A stretch of DNA of 64,000 nucleotides from the NCBI RefSeq assembly GCF_000429785.1, contig NZ_AUCN01000018.1, positions 1 to 64,000 of the forward strand, read 5' to 3'. The notes under the pieces were generated by a model that did no database searches, had not been told where the DNA came from, and worked only from the letters and a program-made list of their open reading frames with translations. The DNA comes from Chitinibacter tainanensis DSM 15459. Its GTDB lineage: Bacteria; Pseudomonadota; Gammaproteobacteria; Burkholderiales; Chitinibacteraceae. A program made the translations under genes and the position numbers. Shown one piece after another: positions 9,099 through 19,433 of this stretch (positions within the stretch are counted from its first letter, which is position 1; every line of letters starts with the position of its first letter).

Positions 9099-10727
9099 CT
9101 AAACCTTGAAGCAGCTCAGTTTGGCTTTCAATCCTTTCGCAATTTCATCCACCTGGGCCGCATTGTTGGCGGTATGGCTGATCGAGGCCGTGGTTTCTTC
9201 GACCATTTGCGAGATATCCTCAATCCTTGCCGCGATATTATTGCTTGCCACGCCTTGCTCGCGTGTTGCATTGGCTACTTCATTTAGATGAATTAAGGTG
9301 CCGCTTGCCCCTGCATAGATCTGCTCTAGCGATTTGGTTGCTAGGCTACTGAGCTGTACCCCTTGCACAACTTGCGGTAAAGCGTTTTCCATCACGTTGA
9401 CGATTGAGACAGTTTCGCTCTGCACACTAGCCAACATCTGTTCAATATCAACGGTGGCGTGAGCCGTACGCTCGGCGAGTTTTCGCACTTCATCGGCGAC
9501 CACGGCAAATCCACGGCCTTGCTCACCAGCACGTGCAGCCTCAATGGCGGCATTGAGTGCTAAGAGATTGGTTTGTCCGGCGATATCTTTGATCACCGCC
9601 GCAATCCCGGAGATTTCTCTGGCTTTGCTATCCAGCTGACGAATCTGTGTAGTGGCGCCGGTGACGGTGTGTGCGATTTGTTCCATTGCCCGAGAAGCCG
9701 CCGATACCTGATTAACACCTGCATCGGCCAGCTCGGTGGCCTGCTTCGATGTGCACTGAGTTAATTGCGAATGATCGGAGATATGGTTGATGCTCACCGT
9801 GAGCTCTTCCATCGCCGCAGCCATTGATGTTGTGGCATCGGCCTGACTATGCGCTGCTTGTGCGATTTGCTGACTGGCGCCGGCAATATGTGCTGCTTGC
9901 CGGTAGAGCTCATCAGCATCCAGACGAATCTGGCTGATGATCTGTTGTAGTCCTCTGGCCATACCATCGAGGGTGGCCAACAAGCTCCCCGCTGGCGCGT
10001 GATTGACTCGCGCTTGTAAATCGCCAGCCGCAATTCGCTGCATAATCAGGATGGCTTGTTTAGGCTCACCACCGAGTTGCTGCACGATGCTATGCGTAAT
10101 TAGCCAAGCCAAGGCACTGATGAGTAGCGCCATCCCGATTAATTGGGCGATGCCCAACCAAAGACTTTGCTGAAAATCCTGTTCAATATCATCAATATAT
10201 ACTCCCGTGCCCAGCACCCAATTCCAGCCCTCAATTAAAACGGCATATGAGAGTTTGGGCTCTGGCTTAGTGGCGCCTGCTTTCGGGAAGAAATAATCAA
10301 CATAGCCGCCTCCTTGGCGGGCAACTTGATGCATTTCCCGAATCAAGTATTTGCCATTGGTATCTTGCAAATCACCCTTGTATTGCCCCTCGACCTCAGG
10401 TTTACTCGGCTGGAGCACATATACCAGTTGCGTATCAAAAATGAAGAAATAGTCAGACTGGTTATAGCGAACCTGCCGCAAGGCGGCTACGGCAGCTTGC
10501 TTGGCGGCTGTTTCGCTCAGTAGACCCTGTTGGCTTAGCTGCTGGTAGTGCTTAATCAGACTGCTGGCGGTTTCAACCTCATGCCTGATTTGTAGTTTTC
10601 GACTTTCTAATAGCTGTCTGTGTTGGGTATTTAGTTGCAAAATGCATAAGCTGGCCATTCCTAGTAAGGCCACAATGCTTAAGATTAATAAGCGAAATTT
10701 CACATCCAAATTCATAATCCACTGCAT
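9099..10727 (-). CDS. Methyl-accepting chemotaxis protein with single Cache sensor
   Basis: A 542-residue inner-membrane chemoreceptor. A membrane helix at about 10-30 is followed by a periplasmic sensor with the sCache_2 pattern ([10 protein letters not shown], then [11 protein letters not shown], then [14 protein letters not shown]). A second membrane helix lies at about 192-212, then a HAMP-like linker and a long coiled-coil signalling domain. The CheA/CheW-binding tip [20 protein letters not shown] is intact. sCache_2 receptors usually bind small organic acids; the ligand here is not predictable. An alternative start is the Met at 10715, four residues later. No chemotaxis kinase genes are nearby, so this is an orphan receptor gene. 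Confidence 0.93.
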   Translation of the reverse strand: MQWIMNLDVKFRLLILSIVALLGMASLCILQLNTQHRQLLESRKLQIRHEVETASSLIKHYQQLSQQGLLSETAAKQAAVAALRQVRYNQSDYFFIFDTQLVYVLQPSKPEVEGQYKGDLQDTNGKYLIREMHQVARQGGGYVDYFFPKAGATKPEPKLSYAVLIEGWNWVLGTGVYIDDIEQDFQQSLWLGIAQLIGMALLISALAWLITHSIVQQLGGEPKQAILIMQRIAAGDLQARVNHAPAGSLLATLDGMARGLQQIISQIRLDADELYRQAAHIAGASQQIAQAAHSQADATTSMAAAMEELTVSINHISDHSQLTQCTSKQATELADAGVNQVSAASRAMEQIAHTVTGATTQIRQLDSKAREISGIAAVIKDIAGQTNLLALNAAIEAARAGEQGRGFAVVADEVRKLAERTAHATVDIEQMLASVQSETVSIVNVMENALPQVVQGVQLSSLATKSLEQIYAGASGTLIHLNEVANATREQGVASNNIAARIEDISQMVEETTASISHTANNAAQVDEIAKGLKAKLSCFKV

Positions 10728-11046
10728 TTTATTATTCCTATGTTTTGTTTTTTATTGCGCGGATTTAACTTACATAACATTGCCGCTTGCTGATATGACT
10801 TTGGCGCTCAGAAATATGACATTACCTAGACATGGGTGATTTGAATTACAGCTCAGTCGAGCTTAAAAGAAAGGATGCCTAACGTGCATAGGCTACTTCG
10901 CCGGCGACAGTGTGGTGCAGTTCTTAAGAGTAGGGGGCAGGCTGTGATCAGCGTCTTTATAAGGCAGACTCGCCGCATCGATTAAAAGACGTAAAAAAAC
11001 CCTTGCGCAATCAGCACTAGCTGATCGATCAAGGGCTTATAAAAAC
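10728..11046. other. Gene-free stretch between MCP and tRNA-Ser
   Basis: The stretch holds the promoter and leader of the chemoreceptor (reading left) and the tRNA terminator at 10993-11035. The 10740-10850 part is AT-rich relative to its surroundings. I looked for a flagellar sigma-28 type promoter and did not find a convincing one. No other gene is seen. Confidence 0.6.
10993..11035 (-). terminator. Rho-independent terminator of tRNA-Ser
   Basis: Read on the minus strand, the CCCTTG and CAAGGG arms (11030-11035 and 11000-11005) enclose a further GATCAGC/GCTGATT stem, and a T tract (10993-10999) follows. Confidence 0.85.
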
Positions 11047-11137
11047 TGGCGGAAAGAGGGGGATTCGAACCCCCGATAGGCTATTAACCTATACACGCTT
11101 TCCAGGCGTGCGACTTAAACCACTCATCCATCTTTCC
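11047..11137 (-). tRNA. tRNA-Ser, anticodon GGA
   Basis: A 91-base tRNA. The 5' acceptor strand GGAAAGA (11137-11131) pairs with TCTTTCC before the discriminator G and an encoded CCA (11049-11047). The anticodon loop CTGGAAA gives GGA (11103-11101), reading UCC/UCU. A long variable arm (AGGTTAATAGCCT region), the class II hallmark of serine tRNAs, is present, as is the GGTTCGAATCC T-arm. It stands alone and has its own terminator. Confidence 0.97.
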
Positions 11138-11272
11138 GCAATGGAAGTTGCGCATCATACGCAAAAGCCGCCGGACTGACAAGCGGGCGAGTGGTGACAT
11201 GGTTAGGTTGGTACTATTGCAAAAGCAATATACCCCGGCATGTATATCAAGCAATTCATCGAATTAATTGGG

Positions 11273-12931
11273 CTATAAAGCTATACCTACCAACTCCTGC
11301 TTGAGATATTGTTCTGCACTGGCTAAGGCTGCGTGTAAGTCGGGGCTAAGCCATTGCGCACCCAGCTGCTGCGTGAAACCCGAACGTTGCATCAGCGAGG
11401 CTGGCTGTGGCAGTACCCCGCAGCACAGCAGCTGGCAGCCTTGCTTGTGTAGTTGCCGCTGTAGATTTTGTAGCGCTTCCAGCCCACTGGTGTCGAGCTG
11501 AAACAGCTGAGAGAGATCAAGAATCAGCACCTTTTTTTGCGCCAGCCCAGGCTGGATCAGGGCTTCGATTTTGTTCACCGCGCCAAAAAACAGCGAGCCA
11601 GATAGCCGCCAGGCACTGATTTCGGGGCTAGCACTGCTTGGTAAGGTCAGCAGCTCAAGCCGGGTGAGATCGGCAATGCGATAGATAAACAGCAGGCAGG
11701 CCAGCACCATGCCGATCTCGACCGCAATGGTGAGATCAAACAGCACCGTGAGGATAAAAGTGCTGAGCAAAATACTGCGGTAATTCCACGAATAGCGGTG
11801 TAATTCGCGTAACGCCGCCCAATCGCCCATATGCAGCGCCACCGCCATCACAATCGCGGCCAGTACCGCCAACGGCACATGAGCGGCCAGTGGTGCGGCG
11901 ACTACAACTATCAGGAGTAGCACTACGGCATGCACGATACCGGCAATGGGGGTGCGGCCACCGCAGCGGATATTGGTCGACGTGCGGGCAATGGCGCCGG
12001 TTGCGGCAATCCCGCCAAATAGGGGTGCACATAGATTGGCCAGCCCTTGCGCGATCAACTCCTGATTGGGGTCATGCTGATCATCAATTTGCCCGTCGGC
12101 CACTCGGGCCGACAGCAGTGATTCAATCGCACCAAGCAGGGCAATAGTGATGGCGGGGGAAATCAGCGCACCGATGTGATGCAGGCTAATGCTGGGCAAG
12201 GCGGGGGCGGGGAGCTCGGCGCTGATCCCGCCAAAGCGGCTGCCGATGGTGGCGACCGGTAAATCGAGCACGATCGCCGCTAGCGTACCGAGCACGAGCG
12301 TTGTAAGTGGCCCCGGAATACGCGCCAGCCACGGTAGAAAAAGCGTAAGGCGATTGTAGAGCAGTAGAAAAACCAAACAGCCGCTGGCTAGCAAGGTAGT
12401 GACCAGATCAAACTGCGGTGCGGCCTGCAGCAAAACCTGCGCGCGCTGAAAAAACTCGGCTGGCACTTGCGCCACTGGCAAGCCGAAAAAGTCTTTAATC
12501 TGGGCTAGGAAAATCACTACGGCGATGCCATTGGTAAAACCAATAACCACCGTCACCGGGATAAAGCGAATCAGTTGCCCCAGCCGGCTCAGCCCCATCA
12601 GCAGCAAGATGGCGCCGGCTAGCATGGTGGCGGCCTGTAATTGCCCCATGCCATGCACGGTGACGATGCCGTACACAATCGGAATAAAAGCCCCGGTGGG
12701 CCCGCCGATTTGCACACGCGAGCCTCCCAGCAGCGAGATTAATAACCCGGCGACGATGGCCGTCCAGATGCCGCTACTGGGGCTGCAGCCACTGGCGATG
12801 GCAAAGGCCATGGCGAGCGGCAAAGCCAGCACACCCACAGTGAGGCCGGCGGCAAGATCCAGCCCGAATTGCTGGCGGCTATAGCCGCGCAGGCTAGATA
12901 AAAGTTTGGGCTGAAATAACTGGCTTAGCAT
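11273..12931 (-). CDS. SulP-family anion permease with C-terminal STAS domain
   Basis: A 552-residue inner-membrane transporter. The N-terminal signature DLAAGLTVGVLALPLAMAFA and the GGPTGAFIPIVYGIV segment are typical of SulP proteins. About 10-14 hydrophobic helices run to residue 420, and a cytoplasmic STAS domain (about 435-545, with KVLILDLSQLFQLDTSGLEAL) follows. SulP proteins carry sulfate, bicarbonate or dicarboxylates. No carbonic anhydrase or sulfur-assimilation gene is next to it, so the substrate cannot be assigned. It is transcribed alone toward the tRNA gene. Confidence 0.93.
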   Translation of the reverse strand: MLSQLFQPKLLSSLRGYSRQQFGLDLAAGLTVGVLALPLAMAFAIASGCSPSSGIWTAIVAGLLISLLGGSRVQIGGPTGAFIPIVYGIVTVHGMGQLQAATMLAGAILLLMGLSRLGQLIRFIPVTVVIGFTNGIAVVIFLAQIKDFFGLPVAQVPAEFFQRAQVLLQAAPQFDLVTTLLASGCLVFLLLYNRLTLFLPWLARIPGPLTTLVLGTLAAIVLDLPVATIGSRFGGISAELPAPALPSISLHHIGALISPAITIALLGAIESLLSARVADGQIDDQHDPNQELIAQGLANLCAPLFGGIAATGAIARTSTNIRCGGRTPIAGIVHAVVLLLIVVVAAPLAAHVPLAVLAAIVMAVALHMGDWAALRELHRYSWNYRSILLSTFILTVLFDLTIAVEIGMVLACLLFIYRIADLTRLELLTLPSSASPEISAWRLSGSLFFGAVNKIEALIQPGLAQKKVLILDLSQLFQLDTSGLEALQNLQRQLHKQGCQLLCCGVLPQPASLMQRSGFTQQLGAQWLSPDLHAALASAEQYLKQELVGIAL

Positions 12932-13096
12932 GCTGGGCTCCGGCGACTATCTCCAGCATAGCCAATCTCGCCCGCACAAAGCTTGCGCTAGATCGAAGAG
13001 CTTACAATTTGCGTTGGCAAAACTTCGTTAGCCTGCAATATCAGTGCCTTATGATGCTGCTGTTGAATGCTTGTTTGCCCTGAAACGGATTGCCCC

Positions 13097-13717
13097 ATGC
13101 ATCGCCAGCCTGAATATCTAGCCCGCATTTACAACAAAACCGCCGAAGGTCAGGCCGCCTTGCGCGAACGCAGCCAAGATCTACCGGCTCAGCTGCGGCA
13201 TTTGCTGATTCTGATCGATGGTGAGAAAAATGTGGCCTCCTTGATGCGCATGCTCAATAGCCCATCCGTCGGGCAACGGCTCAGCCAATTGGCCGAGCGG
13301 GGGCTGATTGTGCAGCTGAGCCAAACGGGGCAAGCGGTGCCCAAATATAGCGCCGAGCAACAAACCCAGTTGGCTGCGGCCGTCGCCGCTTGGCAAGCGC
13401 CGGCGAGCGTCGAAATTACGCCGAGCAATGTCACGATTGCAGAGCCAGTGGCGGAACCCGAAGCCAGCCCGCTCGAAGCCCCTCTAGAGGCAGCCCCCGA
13501 ACAGCTCGCGCAAGTCAAAACACTGATGATCAATAGCAGCAGCGCCTGCTTAGGACTGATGGCCAAACCGCTGATCCGCGAGATAGAAGCCATCAGCTGC
13601 CCGCGCGCATTACGCGCCACCATGGCGCGCTGGAATATGGCGCTGCGCGAATCGCGCCAAGCGGCGCAAGTGGCTGATTTGTACCTCGAGCAAGCCAAGG
13701 CCATGCTGGCGGGCTAG
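13097..13717 (+). CDS. Hypothetical protein
   Basis: A predicted soluble protein of 206 residues from the Met at 13097; a start at 13067 would add ten residues rich in Cys and Pro and seems less likely. The N-terminal half (about 1-85) is helical, with the stretch LPAQLRHLLILIDGEKN followed by a segment like a small winged helix (RLSQLAERGLIVQLSQTG). A Pro/Glu/Ala-rich linker at about 110-140 and a C-terminal helical segment with several Arg residues follow. There is no signal peptide or membrane segment. I do not recognise a named family. It is convergent with the HAD gene and flanked by ATACCC/GGGTAT motifs. Confidence 0.75.
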   Translation: MHRQPEYLARIYNKTAEGQAALRERSQDLPAQLRHLLILIDGEKNVASLMRMLNSPSVGQRLSQLAERGLIVQLSQTGQAVPKYSAEQQTQLAAAVAAWQAPASVEITPSNVTIAEPVAEPEASPLEAPLEAAPEQLAQVKTLMINSSSACLGLMAKPLIREIEAISCPRALRATMARWNMALRESRQAAQVADLYLEQAKAMLAG

Positions 13718-13777
13718 GGTATGGTCTTGAAGTTCAATTTAGGCAATACCCTCCGAGCAATACCCGTCTCGGTATCT

Positions 13778-14518
13778 TTAAACCGCGCTATTTAATAAAC
13801 CAAGGCTATCGATTTCAAGCTCCAGCCGTGCCAGGCTTGGCAGCTCAAGGGTATGACTCATGCGCGCACAGAGCTGCGCCGGGCTGCGAACGATTTGCTC
13901 GTCGGGAATCGCATATTTGCGATGCAGGCGCTGATAGTCTTCAAAACCATAACTGACGATCACTGGATTAAGCCCCGCCGCCAGAGCCGCCTGATAGTCT
14001 TTGTGCTCATCGCCGCAGACCCAGACCCGCGATGGATTGATGCCCAGGTCTTCACGCGCGCGGCGAAAATGCCAGGTTTTTTCCATTTTGAGCGGAATGC
14101 AGGCCAGAAAATCCAGCTGCTCCAGCGCCACGCCATGGCGGGCAAACAAGCGCTGCAAAGTGTATTCCGGCTGATGGGTGATATTGCGGGTCACCATGCC
14201 CACCCGTAAGCCCGGGGTGTCCAGCGCCTGTTGTAACAGCGCCGCTACGCCAGGGTAGAGCTGGGCGCTATCACGATAGACTTCAGTCAGGGTATTAATC
14301 AGCTCTTTGCGCTGCTGCGGGGTGCTTTGCCGCACCAGATTTTTGGGAAACTCTTTCAAGCCGCCAAAATACTTGAATAGATTACGACGCTTTTGAAACC
14401 GCGCCAGATCACCAATATCCATGCCGCGCAGGCGAAAAGTTTGGGCGATGGCATCAAAGGCGTCGATCAGCGTGCCATCGGCATCAAAGATCACCAATTT
14501 ATCGTGGCTGGCGTACAT
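13778..14518 (-). CDS. HAD-superfamily hydrolase
   Basis: A 246-residue phosphatase-like protein. Motif I is FDADGTL, with the nucleophile Asp and the +2 Asp present. Motif II lies in RVGMVTRN. A motif III lysine lies in PLKMEKTWHF. Motif IV is VWVCGDEHKD, giving the acidic metal ligands. The helical cap inserted after motif I (about residues 20-80) fits the phosphoglycolate-phosphatase-like C1 group. The substrate is not predictable; the neighbours give no pathway hint. Confidence 0.85.
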   Translation of the reverse strand: MYASHDKLVIFDADGTLIDAFDAIAQTFRLRGMDIGDLARFQKRRNLFKYFGGLKEFPKNLVRQSTPQQRKELINTLTEVYRDSAQLYPGVAALLQQALDTPGLRVGMVTRNITHQPEYTLQRLFARHGVALEQLDFLACIPLKMEKTWHFRRAREDLGINPSRVWVCGDEHKDYQAALAAGLNPVIVSYGFEDYQRLHRKYAIPDEQIVRSPAQLCARMSHTLELPSLARLELEIDSLGLLNSAV

Positions 14519-14748
14519 GGGCGTCCAAGGGCGGGCGTCATCAAAATTTAATTGTTGCCAGCAGCATAAACGGCAAATGCTGCAATTCGATGATGCTGTG
14601 ATTTTTGTCCTTTGATGCGTGTTTTTCTAGCCAAACACCCCATTAAAAATGGAGTTAATCGCCGTTTGTGGCACGATTTGAATGCCTCGCTAGCAAAACC
14701 CCGGTCAGCGGCTATGGTGGGAATGTAGCCAAACCGTAAGGCCGGTGT

Positions 14749-15717
14749 ATGCAACTTTCGCTCAGTACCATCCTTGATGCACTGGAAGCCCAGATCGCGG
14801 TGATTGATGCCGCGGGCCGCATTGTGTATGTCAATGCGGCATGGCAGCTGTTTGGCGAAGAAAACGGCATGCCGGCCGGATACAATTGGCTCGGCTGCAA
14901 TTACCTGCAAGTGTGTCAGCAAAGTGCTGATCCCGATGCTACGCAGGCCGCAGCTTTAATCATGGCCATGTTGCAAGGTCAGCAGGAGAGCGGGGAGATG
15001 GAGTATCCCTGCCACAGCCCCACGGTAGAGCGCTGGTTTATGATGCAGCTCAGTCGCAGTGGCGATGGGCAGCATGTGGTGATCTCACATCACAATATCA
15101 CTATGCGCAAACGGGCTGAGGCTGCGGTTGAGCATCTTTCTTTGCATGACCCACTCACGGGGCTGGGCAATCGCCGGCTACTCACGACTGAGCTGCCACG
15201 CCTATGGCAACAACATGCGCGGCACCATGCCTGCATGTCGTTGCTGCTGCTGGATATCGATCATTTCAAGCAATACAACGATCATTTTGGCCATCAAGTG
15301 GGCGATCAGTGTTTGCAGGCCGTGGCGCAGGTCTTGCGCACTTATGCGCAGCGGGCTGATGATGTGCTGATTCGCTATGGTGGTGAAGAGTTTCTGGTTT
15401 TGCTGGGCTTTACCCCGGCGCCGACGGCGATTCAAATCGCGCAGGCCATCCAGACTTCGCTGGGCCATTTGCCGCTGCGCAGCCCACAAGGCGGGCCGGT
15501 CACGGTCAGTATTGGCTATGCCTGCACTCAGCCTAACCCGTGGTTGCAGCCCGAAGGCATGTTGGCAATTGCCGATCAACATTTGTATGCGGCCAAGCTC
15601 GCCGGGCGCAATCGGGTCTGCGGCGAGCTGGCGGCCCGCCCCGCTAATTTAGCCACCCCATCAAGTCGAATTGGCAAATACCCAGCCACGTATTTGCAGC
15701 TAATCACTGAAAAATAA
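14749..15717 (+). CDS. PAS-GGDEF diguanylate cyclase
   Basis: A 322-residue cytoplasmic protein with no membrane segment. An N-terminal PAS domain (about 5-115; AQIAVIDAAGRIVYVNAAWQ) feeds a GGDEF domain (about 135-300; HDPLTGLGNRR, LDIDHFKQYND, RYGGEEF). The catalytic GGEEF is intact. An inhibitory I-site (RADD) lies nine residues before it, the normal spacing, so it should make cyclic di-GMP from two GTP and be product-inhibited. Start 14749 has an upstream AAGG. The PAS ligand is unknown. Confidence 0.93.
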   Translation: MQLSLSTILDALEAQIAVIDAAGRIVYVNAAWQLFGEENGMPAGYNWLGCNYLQVCQQSADPDATQAAALIMAMLQGQQESGEMEYPCHSPTVERWFMMQLSRSGDGQHVVISHHNITMRKRAEAAVEHLSLHDPLTGLGNRRLLTTELPRLWQQHARHHACMSLLLLDIDHFKQYNDHFGHQVGDQCLQAVAQVLRTYAQRADDVLIRYGGEEFLVLLGFTPAPTAIQIAQAIQTSLGHLPLRSPQGGPVTVSIGYACTQPNPWLQPEGMLAIADQHLYAAKLAGRNRVCGELAARPANLATPSSRIGKYPATYLQLITEK

Positions 15718-15737
15718 TGCATCCAGGGTAATACCCC

Positions 15738-18700
15738 TTAGGCTTGTAATTCGGCTAGCAGCTCTTTCACCCGCACCGCGCGCAACACGGCTTCCGGCCA
15801 GTTGCCTTCAATGCGCAATTTATCCTGCCCGGCCAATTTGTAGTTTTTCTTGCTTTGAATCAGCGAAATGATCTTCATCGGCTCAACTGGGGTTTTGGGC
15901 AAGAAATGAATAATGATCGCGGTATCGGCCGCATCAATTTTGCTAATCCCCAGCGGCCCGGCTAATAGCCGCAGGCGGTGGCAATCGAGCAAGACTTTGG
16001 TGGCATCGGGCAGCAGGCCAAAGCGGTCGATCAGCTCCTGATGAATATCGCTTAGCTCATCGGCGTTTTCCACGCTGGCTAGGCGCTTATACAGGCTCAG
16101 GCGCTCGTTCACATCCGGGCAATATTCATTCGGCAATAAGGCCGGCGCATGCAGATTAATCTCAGTCGTGACGCCCAATGGCTGCGATAAATCGGGTTCG
16201 CGACCCGCTTTTAAGGCTTTCACGGCTTCTTTAAGCATTTGTGAGTACAGCGCAAAGCCGATTTCCTGCATTTCGCCCGATTGCGAGTCACCCAGAACTT
16301 CACCGGCCCCGCGGATCTCCAGATCATGCATGGCCAGATAAAAGCCTGAGCCCAGCTCTTCCATCATCTGGATGGCTTCTAGGCGTTTTTTCGCATCGGT
16401 GGTGAGGCCTTCCGGATCGGGCACCAGCAAATAGGCATAGGCTTGATGGTGCGAACGGCCCACCCGCCCGCGCATCTGGTGCAGCTGCGCCAGGCCGAAT
16501 TTATCGGCGCGATTCATCACGATGGTATTGGCGTTCGGGATATCGATCCCGGTTTCGATAATGGTGGTACACAGCAGCACATTAAAGCGCTGCTGGTGAA
16601 AATCGCGCATTACATGCTCAAGTTCGCGCTCGCGCATTTGCCCGTGTGCAACGCCGATGCGCGCCTCCGGCAGCAAACTGGCCAGTTTTTCGCGCATATT
16701 GTCGATGGTGTCGACTTCATTGTGCAGGAAGAACACCTGCCCACCGCGTTTCAACTCGCGCAGTACCGCTTCGCGGATAATGCCGTCGCCATATTTGGCC
16801 ACAAAGGTCTTCACCGCCAGGCGTTTGCTTGGCGCCGTGGCAATCACCGAGAAATCGCGCAGGCCTTCTAGGCTCATCGCCAGCGTACGCGGGATCGGCG
16901 TGGCGGTGAGGGTGAGCACATCCACATTGGCGCGCAGGGCTTTCAGTTGCTCTTTCTGCCGCACGCCAAAGCGGTGCTCCTCGTCGATAATCACCAAGCC
17001 CAGCTTGGCAAATTCGATATCCGGCTGCACCAGTTTATGCGTGCCGATCACGATATCTACCGTGCCTTCGGCCAGGCCTTTGAGGGCGGCGGCGGTTTCT
17101 TTGCCTGAGCGGAAACGGCTGAGCTCGGCAATCTTGATTGGCCAATCGGCAAAGCGGTCGCTAAAGGTTTGAAAATGTTGCTCGGCCAGCAGGGTGGTTG
17201 GCACCAATACCGCGACTTGTTTGCCACCCGCCACTGCACAAAACGCTGCGCGTAGCGCCACTTCGGTTTTCCCAAAGCCCACATCGCCGCACACCAGCCG
17301 ATCCATCGGCTGTTTCACCCGCATATCCACCAGTACCGCCTCAATAGCCGCCGCCTGATCCGGGGTTTCATCAAAGCCAAAACCGGCCGCAAAGGCTTCG
17401 TAATCATGCGCTGTCCATTCAAAGGCATGGCCTTCGCGCGCGGCGCGGCGGGCGTAAAGATTGAGCAATTCGGCTGCGGTATCGCGCACCTGTTCGGCAG
17501 CTTTGCGTTTGGCTTTTTCCCAGTGGCCCGAGCCGAGTTTATGCACCTGAATGCTATCGGCGGCACCGCCGGAATAGCGTGAGATCACATGCAGCTGGCT
17601 TACCGGCACATACAGCTTATCGCCGCCGGCGTATTCGATCAGCAAGAGCTCGGTATCCCCATCGCCCAGATCCATGGAGGTGAGGCCCATATAGCGGCCG
17701 ATACCATGCGCTTCGTGCACGACCGGGTCGCCGATTTTCAGCTCGGATAGATCGCGCAGCATACTATCGGTATTGCTGCGTTTTTGCTGTTTTTTGCCGC
17801 GCGATTGCGCCACTGCGGGGTAGAGATCGGCTTCGGTAATCAGCGCAATGCCGTCGTCCTGCCAGATAAACCCACGATACAGCGGCGCCACGATCAGCTG
17901 CACGGCCGCGCCGCTCTGCAGCGCTGCAGCCCAGCTGTCGCCTAATTGTGCGCTGAGGCCATATTCGGCAAAAAACTGCGCCATGGTTTCGCGCCGGCCG
18001 AGGCTTTCGGCCACCAGGATCACTTTGCCGGCGTAGGTGCTCAGGTACTGCTGCAGTTTTTGCAGCGGGTTTTCGCTGCGGCGATCGACATCCAGCGCGG
18101 GCAGGGCGCTGGTCACAAGACTACTGCCAGCAGTGAGCTCTAGCCGGCGGTATTTTTTCAGCTGGCCAAAGAGTAAATCTGGCGCCAGAAACAGCTCGCG
18201 CGGCGGCAGTAAAGGGCGGTCTTTGTCGCCGATGTTCAGTTTGTGCCGCTCAGCGATATCTTGCCAGTATTGCTCGGCAGCCCCCGCCAAATCACCGTGC
18301 AGGGCCAATACCCCCTCGCTGGCGAAGTCCGTGCGCAGATAATCAAACAAGGTGGCCGTCTGCTCAAAAAATAGCGGCAGGTAGTATTCGATGCCGGCCG
18401 GAATGATGCCATTGCTAATGTCTTTGTACAGCCGGGCATTGCTGGGCGCACCTTCAAATACCTCGCGAAAGCGCTGGCGAAATTTGGTTTTGCCCGCATC
18501 ATCGGTCGGAAATTCGCGCGCTGGCAATAATCGGATTTCCGGTACCGGATATAAGCTACGCTGCGTATCGACATCGAAGGTGCGGATGGTTTCGATTTCG
18601 TTATCAAACAGATCAATCCGGTAGGGCAGCGGGCTGCCCATCGGGAACAAATCAATCAAGCCACCGCGGATCGAAAATTCGCCCGGGCTATACACCTGCG

Positions 18701-19148
18701 TCACATGGCTGTAGCCCGCCAGCGCCATATCGGCGCGCAGCTGCTCGGCATCGAGCTTCTCGCCTTTTTTAAGGAAAAAAGTCGTACCGGTCAGAAACTC
18801 GACCGGTGGCAGTACGCCCATCGCGGTTTGCAGTGGCACCACCAGTACGTCGGCCTGGCCCTGGCGCAGCTGCCACAGCGCTGCCAGCCGTTGGCTAATC
18901 AGATCGCTATGGGGCGAGAAATGATCGTAGGGCAGGGTTTCCCAATCGGGGAGCTGCACTACGTTTTTGCCCGGCAGGAAAAACGCCAGCTCATCGCGCA
19001 GGCGGCTCGCCTCTTGCGCGCTGGCGGTGATTACAACCAGCGTCGCCACTTGCTGTGCATATTCGGCCAGCAGGCGGGCATCGCCCGAGCCATGCGGCAG
19101 CGGCAATTGCAAACGTTCAGAGGCACGAGGCAGGGCAGGCAAAGTCAT
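15738..19148 (-). CDS. mfd: Transcription-repair coupling factor Mfd
   Basis: A protein of 1,136 residues from the chosen start; the frame extends upstream to 19244, but homology with Mfd begins at MTLPALPRASERL. Mfd removes RNA polymerase stalled at DNA lesions and recruits UvrA. Visible parts are the UvrB-like N-terminal region (DWETLPYDHFSPH), the RNA-polymerase-interacting segment (IGDPVVHEAHGIGRYMG), Walker A GDVGFGKTEVALRA near residue 620, the DEEH box (VIIDEEHRFGVRQ), TATPIPRTLAMSLEGLRDFS, helicase motif VI (QMRGRVGRS) and a C-terminal TRCF domain. Its length is close to the usual 1,150 residues. It is convergent with the PAS-GGDEF gene. Confidence 0.96.
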   Translation of the reverse strand: MTLPALPRASERLQLPLPHGSGDARLLAEYAQQVATLVVITASAQEASRLRDELAFFLPGKNVVQLPDWETLPYDHFSPHSDLISQRLAALWQLRQGQADVLVVPLQTAMGVLPPVEFLTGTTFFLKKGEKLDAEQLRADMALAGYSHVTQVYSPGEFSIRGGLIDLFPMGSPLPYRIDLFDNEIETIRTFDVDTQRSLYPVPEIRLLPAREFPTDDAGKTKFRQRFREVFEGAPSNARLYKDISNGIIPAGIEYYLPLFFEQTATLFDYLRTDFASEGVLALHGDLAGAAEQYWQDIAERHKLNIGDKDRPLLPPRELFLAPDLLFGQLKKYRRLELTAGSSLVTSALPALDVDRRSENPLQKLQQYLSTYAGKVILVAESLGRRETMAQFFAEYGLSAQLGDSWAAALQSGAAVQLIVAPLYRGFIWQDDGIALITEADLYPAVAQSRGKKQQKRSNTDSMLRDLSELKIGDPVVHEAHGIGRYMGLTSMDLGDGDTELLLIEYAGGDKLYVPVSQLHVISRYSGGAADSIQVHKLGSGHWEKAKRKAAEQVRDTAAELLNLYARRAAREGHAFEWTAHDYEAFAAGFGFDETPDQAAAIEAVLVDMRVKQPMDRLVCGDVGFGKTEVALRAAFCAVAGGKQVAVLVPTTLLAEQHFQTFSDRFADWPIKIAELSRFRSGKETAAALKGLAEGTVDIVIGTHKLVQPDIEFAKLGLVIIDEEHRFGVRQKEQLKALRANVDVLTLTATPIPRTLAMSLEGLRDFSVIATAPSKRLAVKTFVAKYGDGIIREAVLRELKRGGQVFFLHNEVDTIDNMREKLASLLPEARIGVAHGQMRERELEHVMRDFHQQRFNVLLCTTIIETGIDIPNANTIVMNRADKFGLAQLHQMRGRVGRSHHQAYAYLLVPDPEGLTTDAKKRLEAIQMMEELGSGFYLAMHDLEIRGAGEVLGDSQSGEMQEIGFALYSQMLKEAVKALKAGREPDLSQPLGVTTEINLHAPALLPNEYCPDVNERLSLYKRLASVENADELSDIHQELIDRFGLLPDATKVLLDCHRLRLLAGPLGISKIDAADTAIIIHFLPKTPVEPMKIISLIQSKKNYKLAGQDKLRIEGNWPEAVLRAVRVKELLAELQA

Positions 19149-19337
19149 AAGTTGATACAGCGCCGGACAAACAAAACGGCAATTATACCAGCGCCGGCGC
19201 ATCGGCTCAGTACTGCGCCGCACGGCTTGAGCGTGAAAATGCACTCATGGGTATCTGCAGTCAGCCCTTATCAAGCATGACTTAGCAGCTGATACGGCAA
19301 GGGGTATGTGAGGGTAAAGTCGCTACGCCTAGGTAGA

Positions 19338-19366
19338 TTGGGCTTGCCGACGGTTTGGGTTAGAAT
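19338..19366 (+). promoter_or_regulatory. Candidate sigma-70 promoter of tyrS
   Basis: A TTGGGC-like -35 (19338-19343), a 17-base spacer and TAGAAT at -10 (19361-19366). The -10 is one base from consensus and the -35 is weak. Confidence 0.45.
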
Positions 19367-19433
19367 AGTCAGCTTTGATTAGCCAGCTAAGCCTTCACGC
19401 AAGCTGGCTGTGTTTTCCCCTTTGGAGCCCCGT

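Noticed and set aside
10728-10900. Sigma-28 flagellar promoter before the chemoreceptor
   Set aside because: I found no TAAA with a properly spaced GCCGATAA-like element.
19149-19244. Extended N-terminus of Mfd
   Set aside because: Family homology starts at the Met at 19148; the extra 32 residues look like translated spacer.
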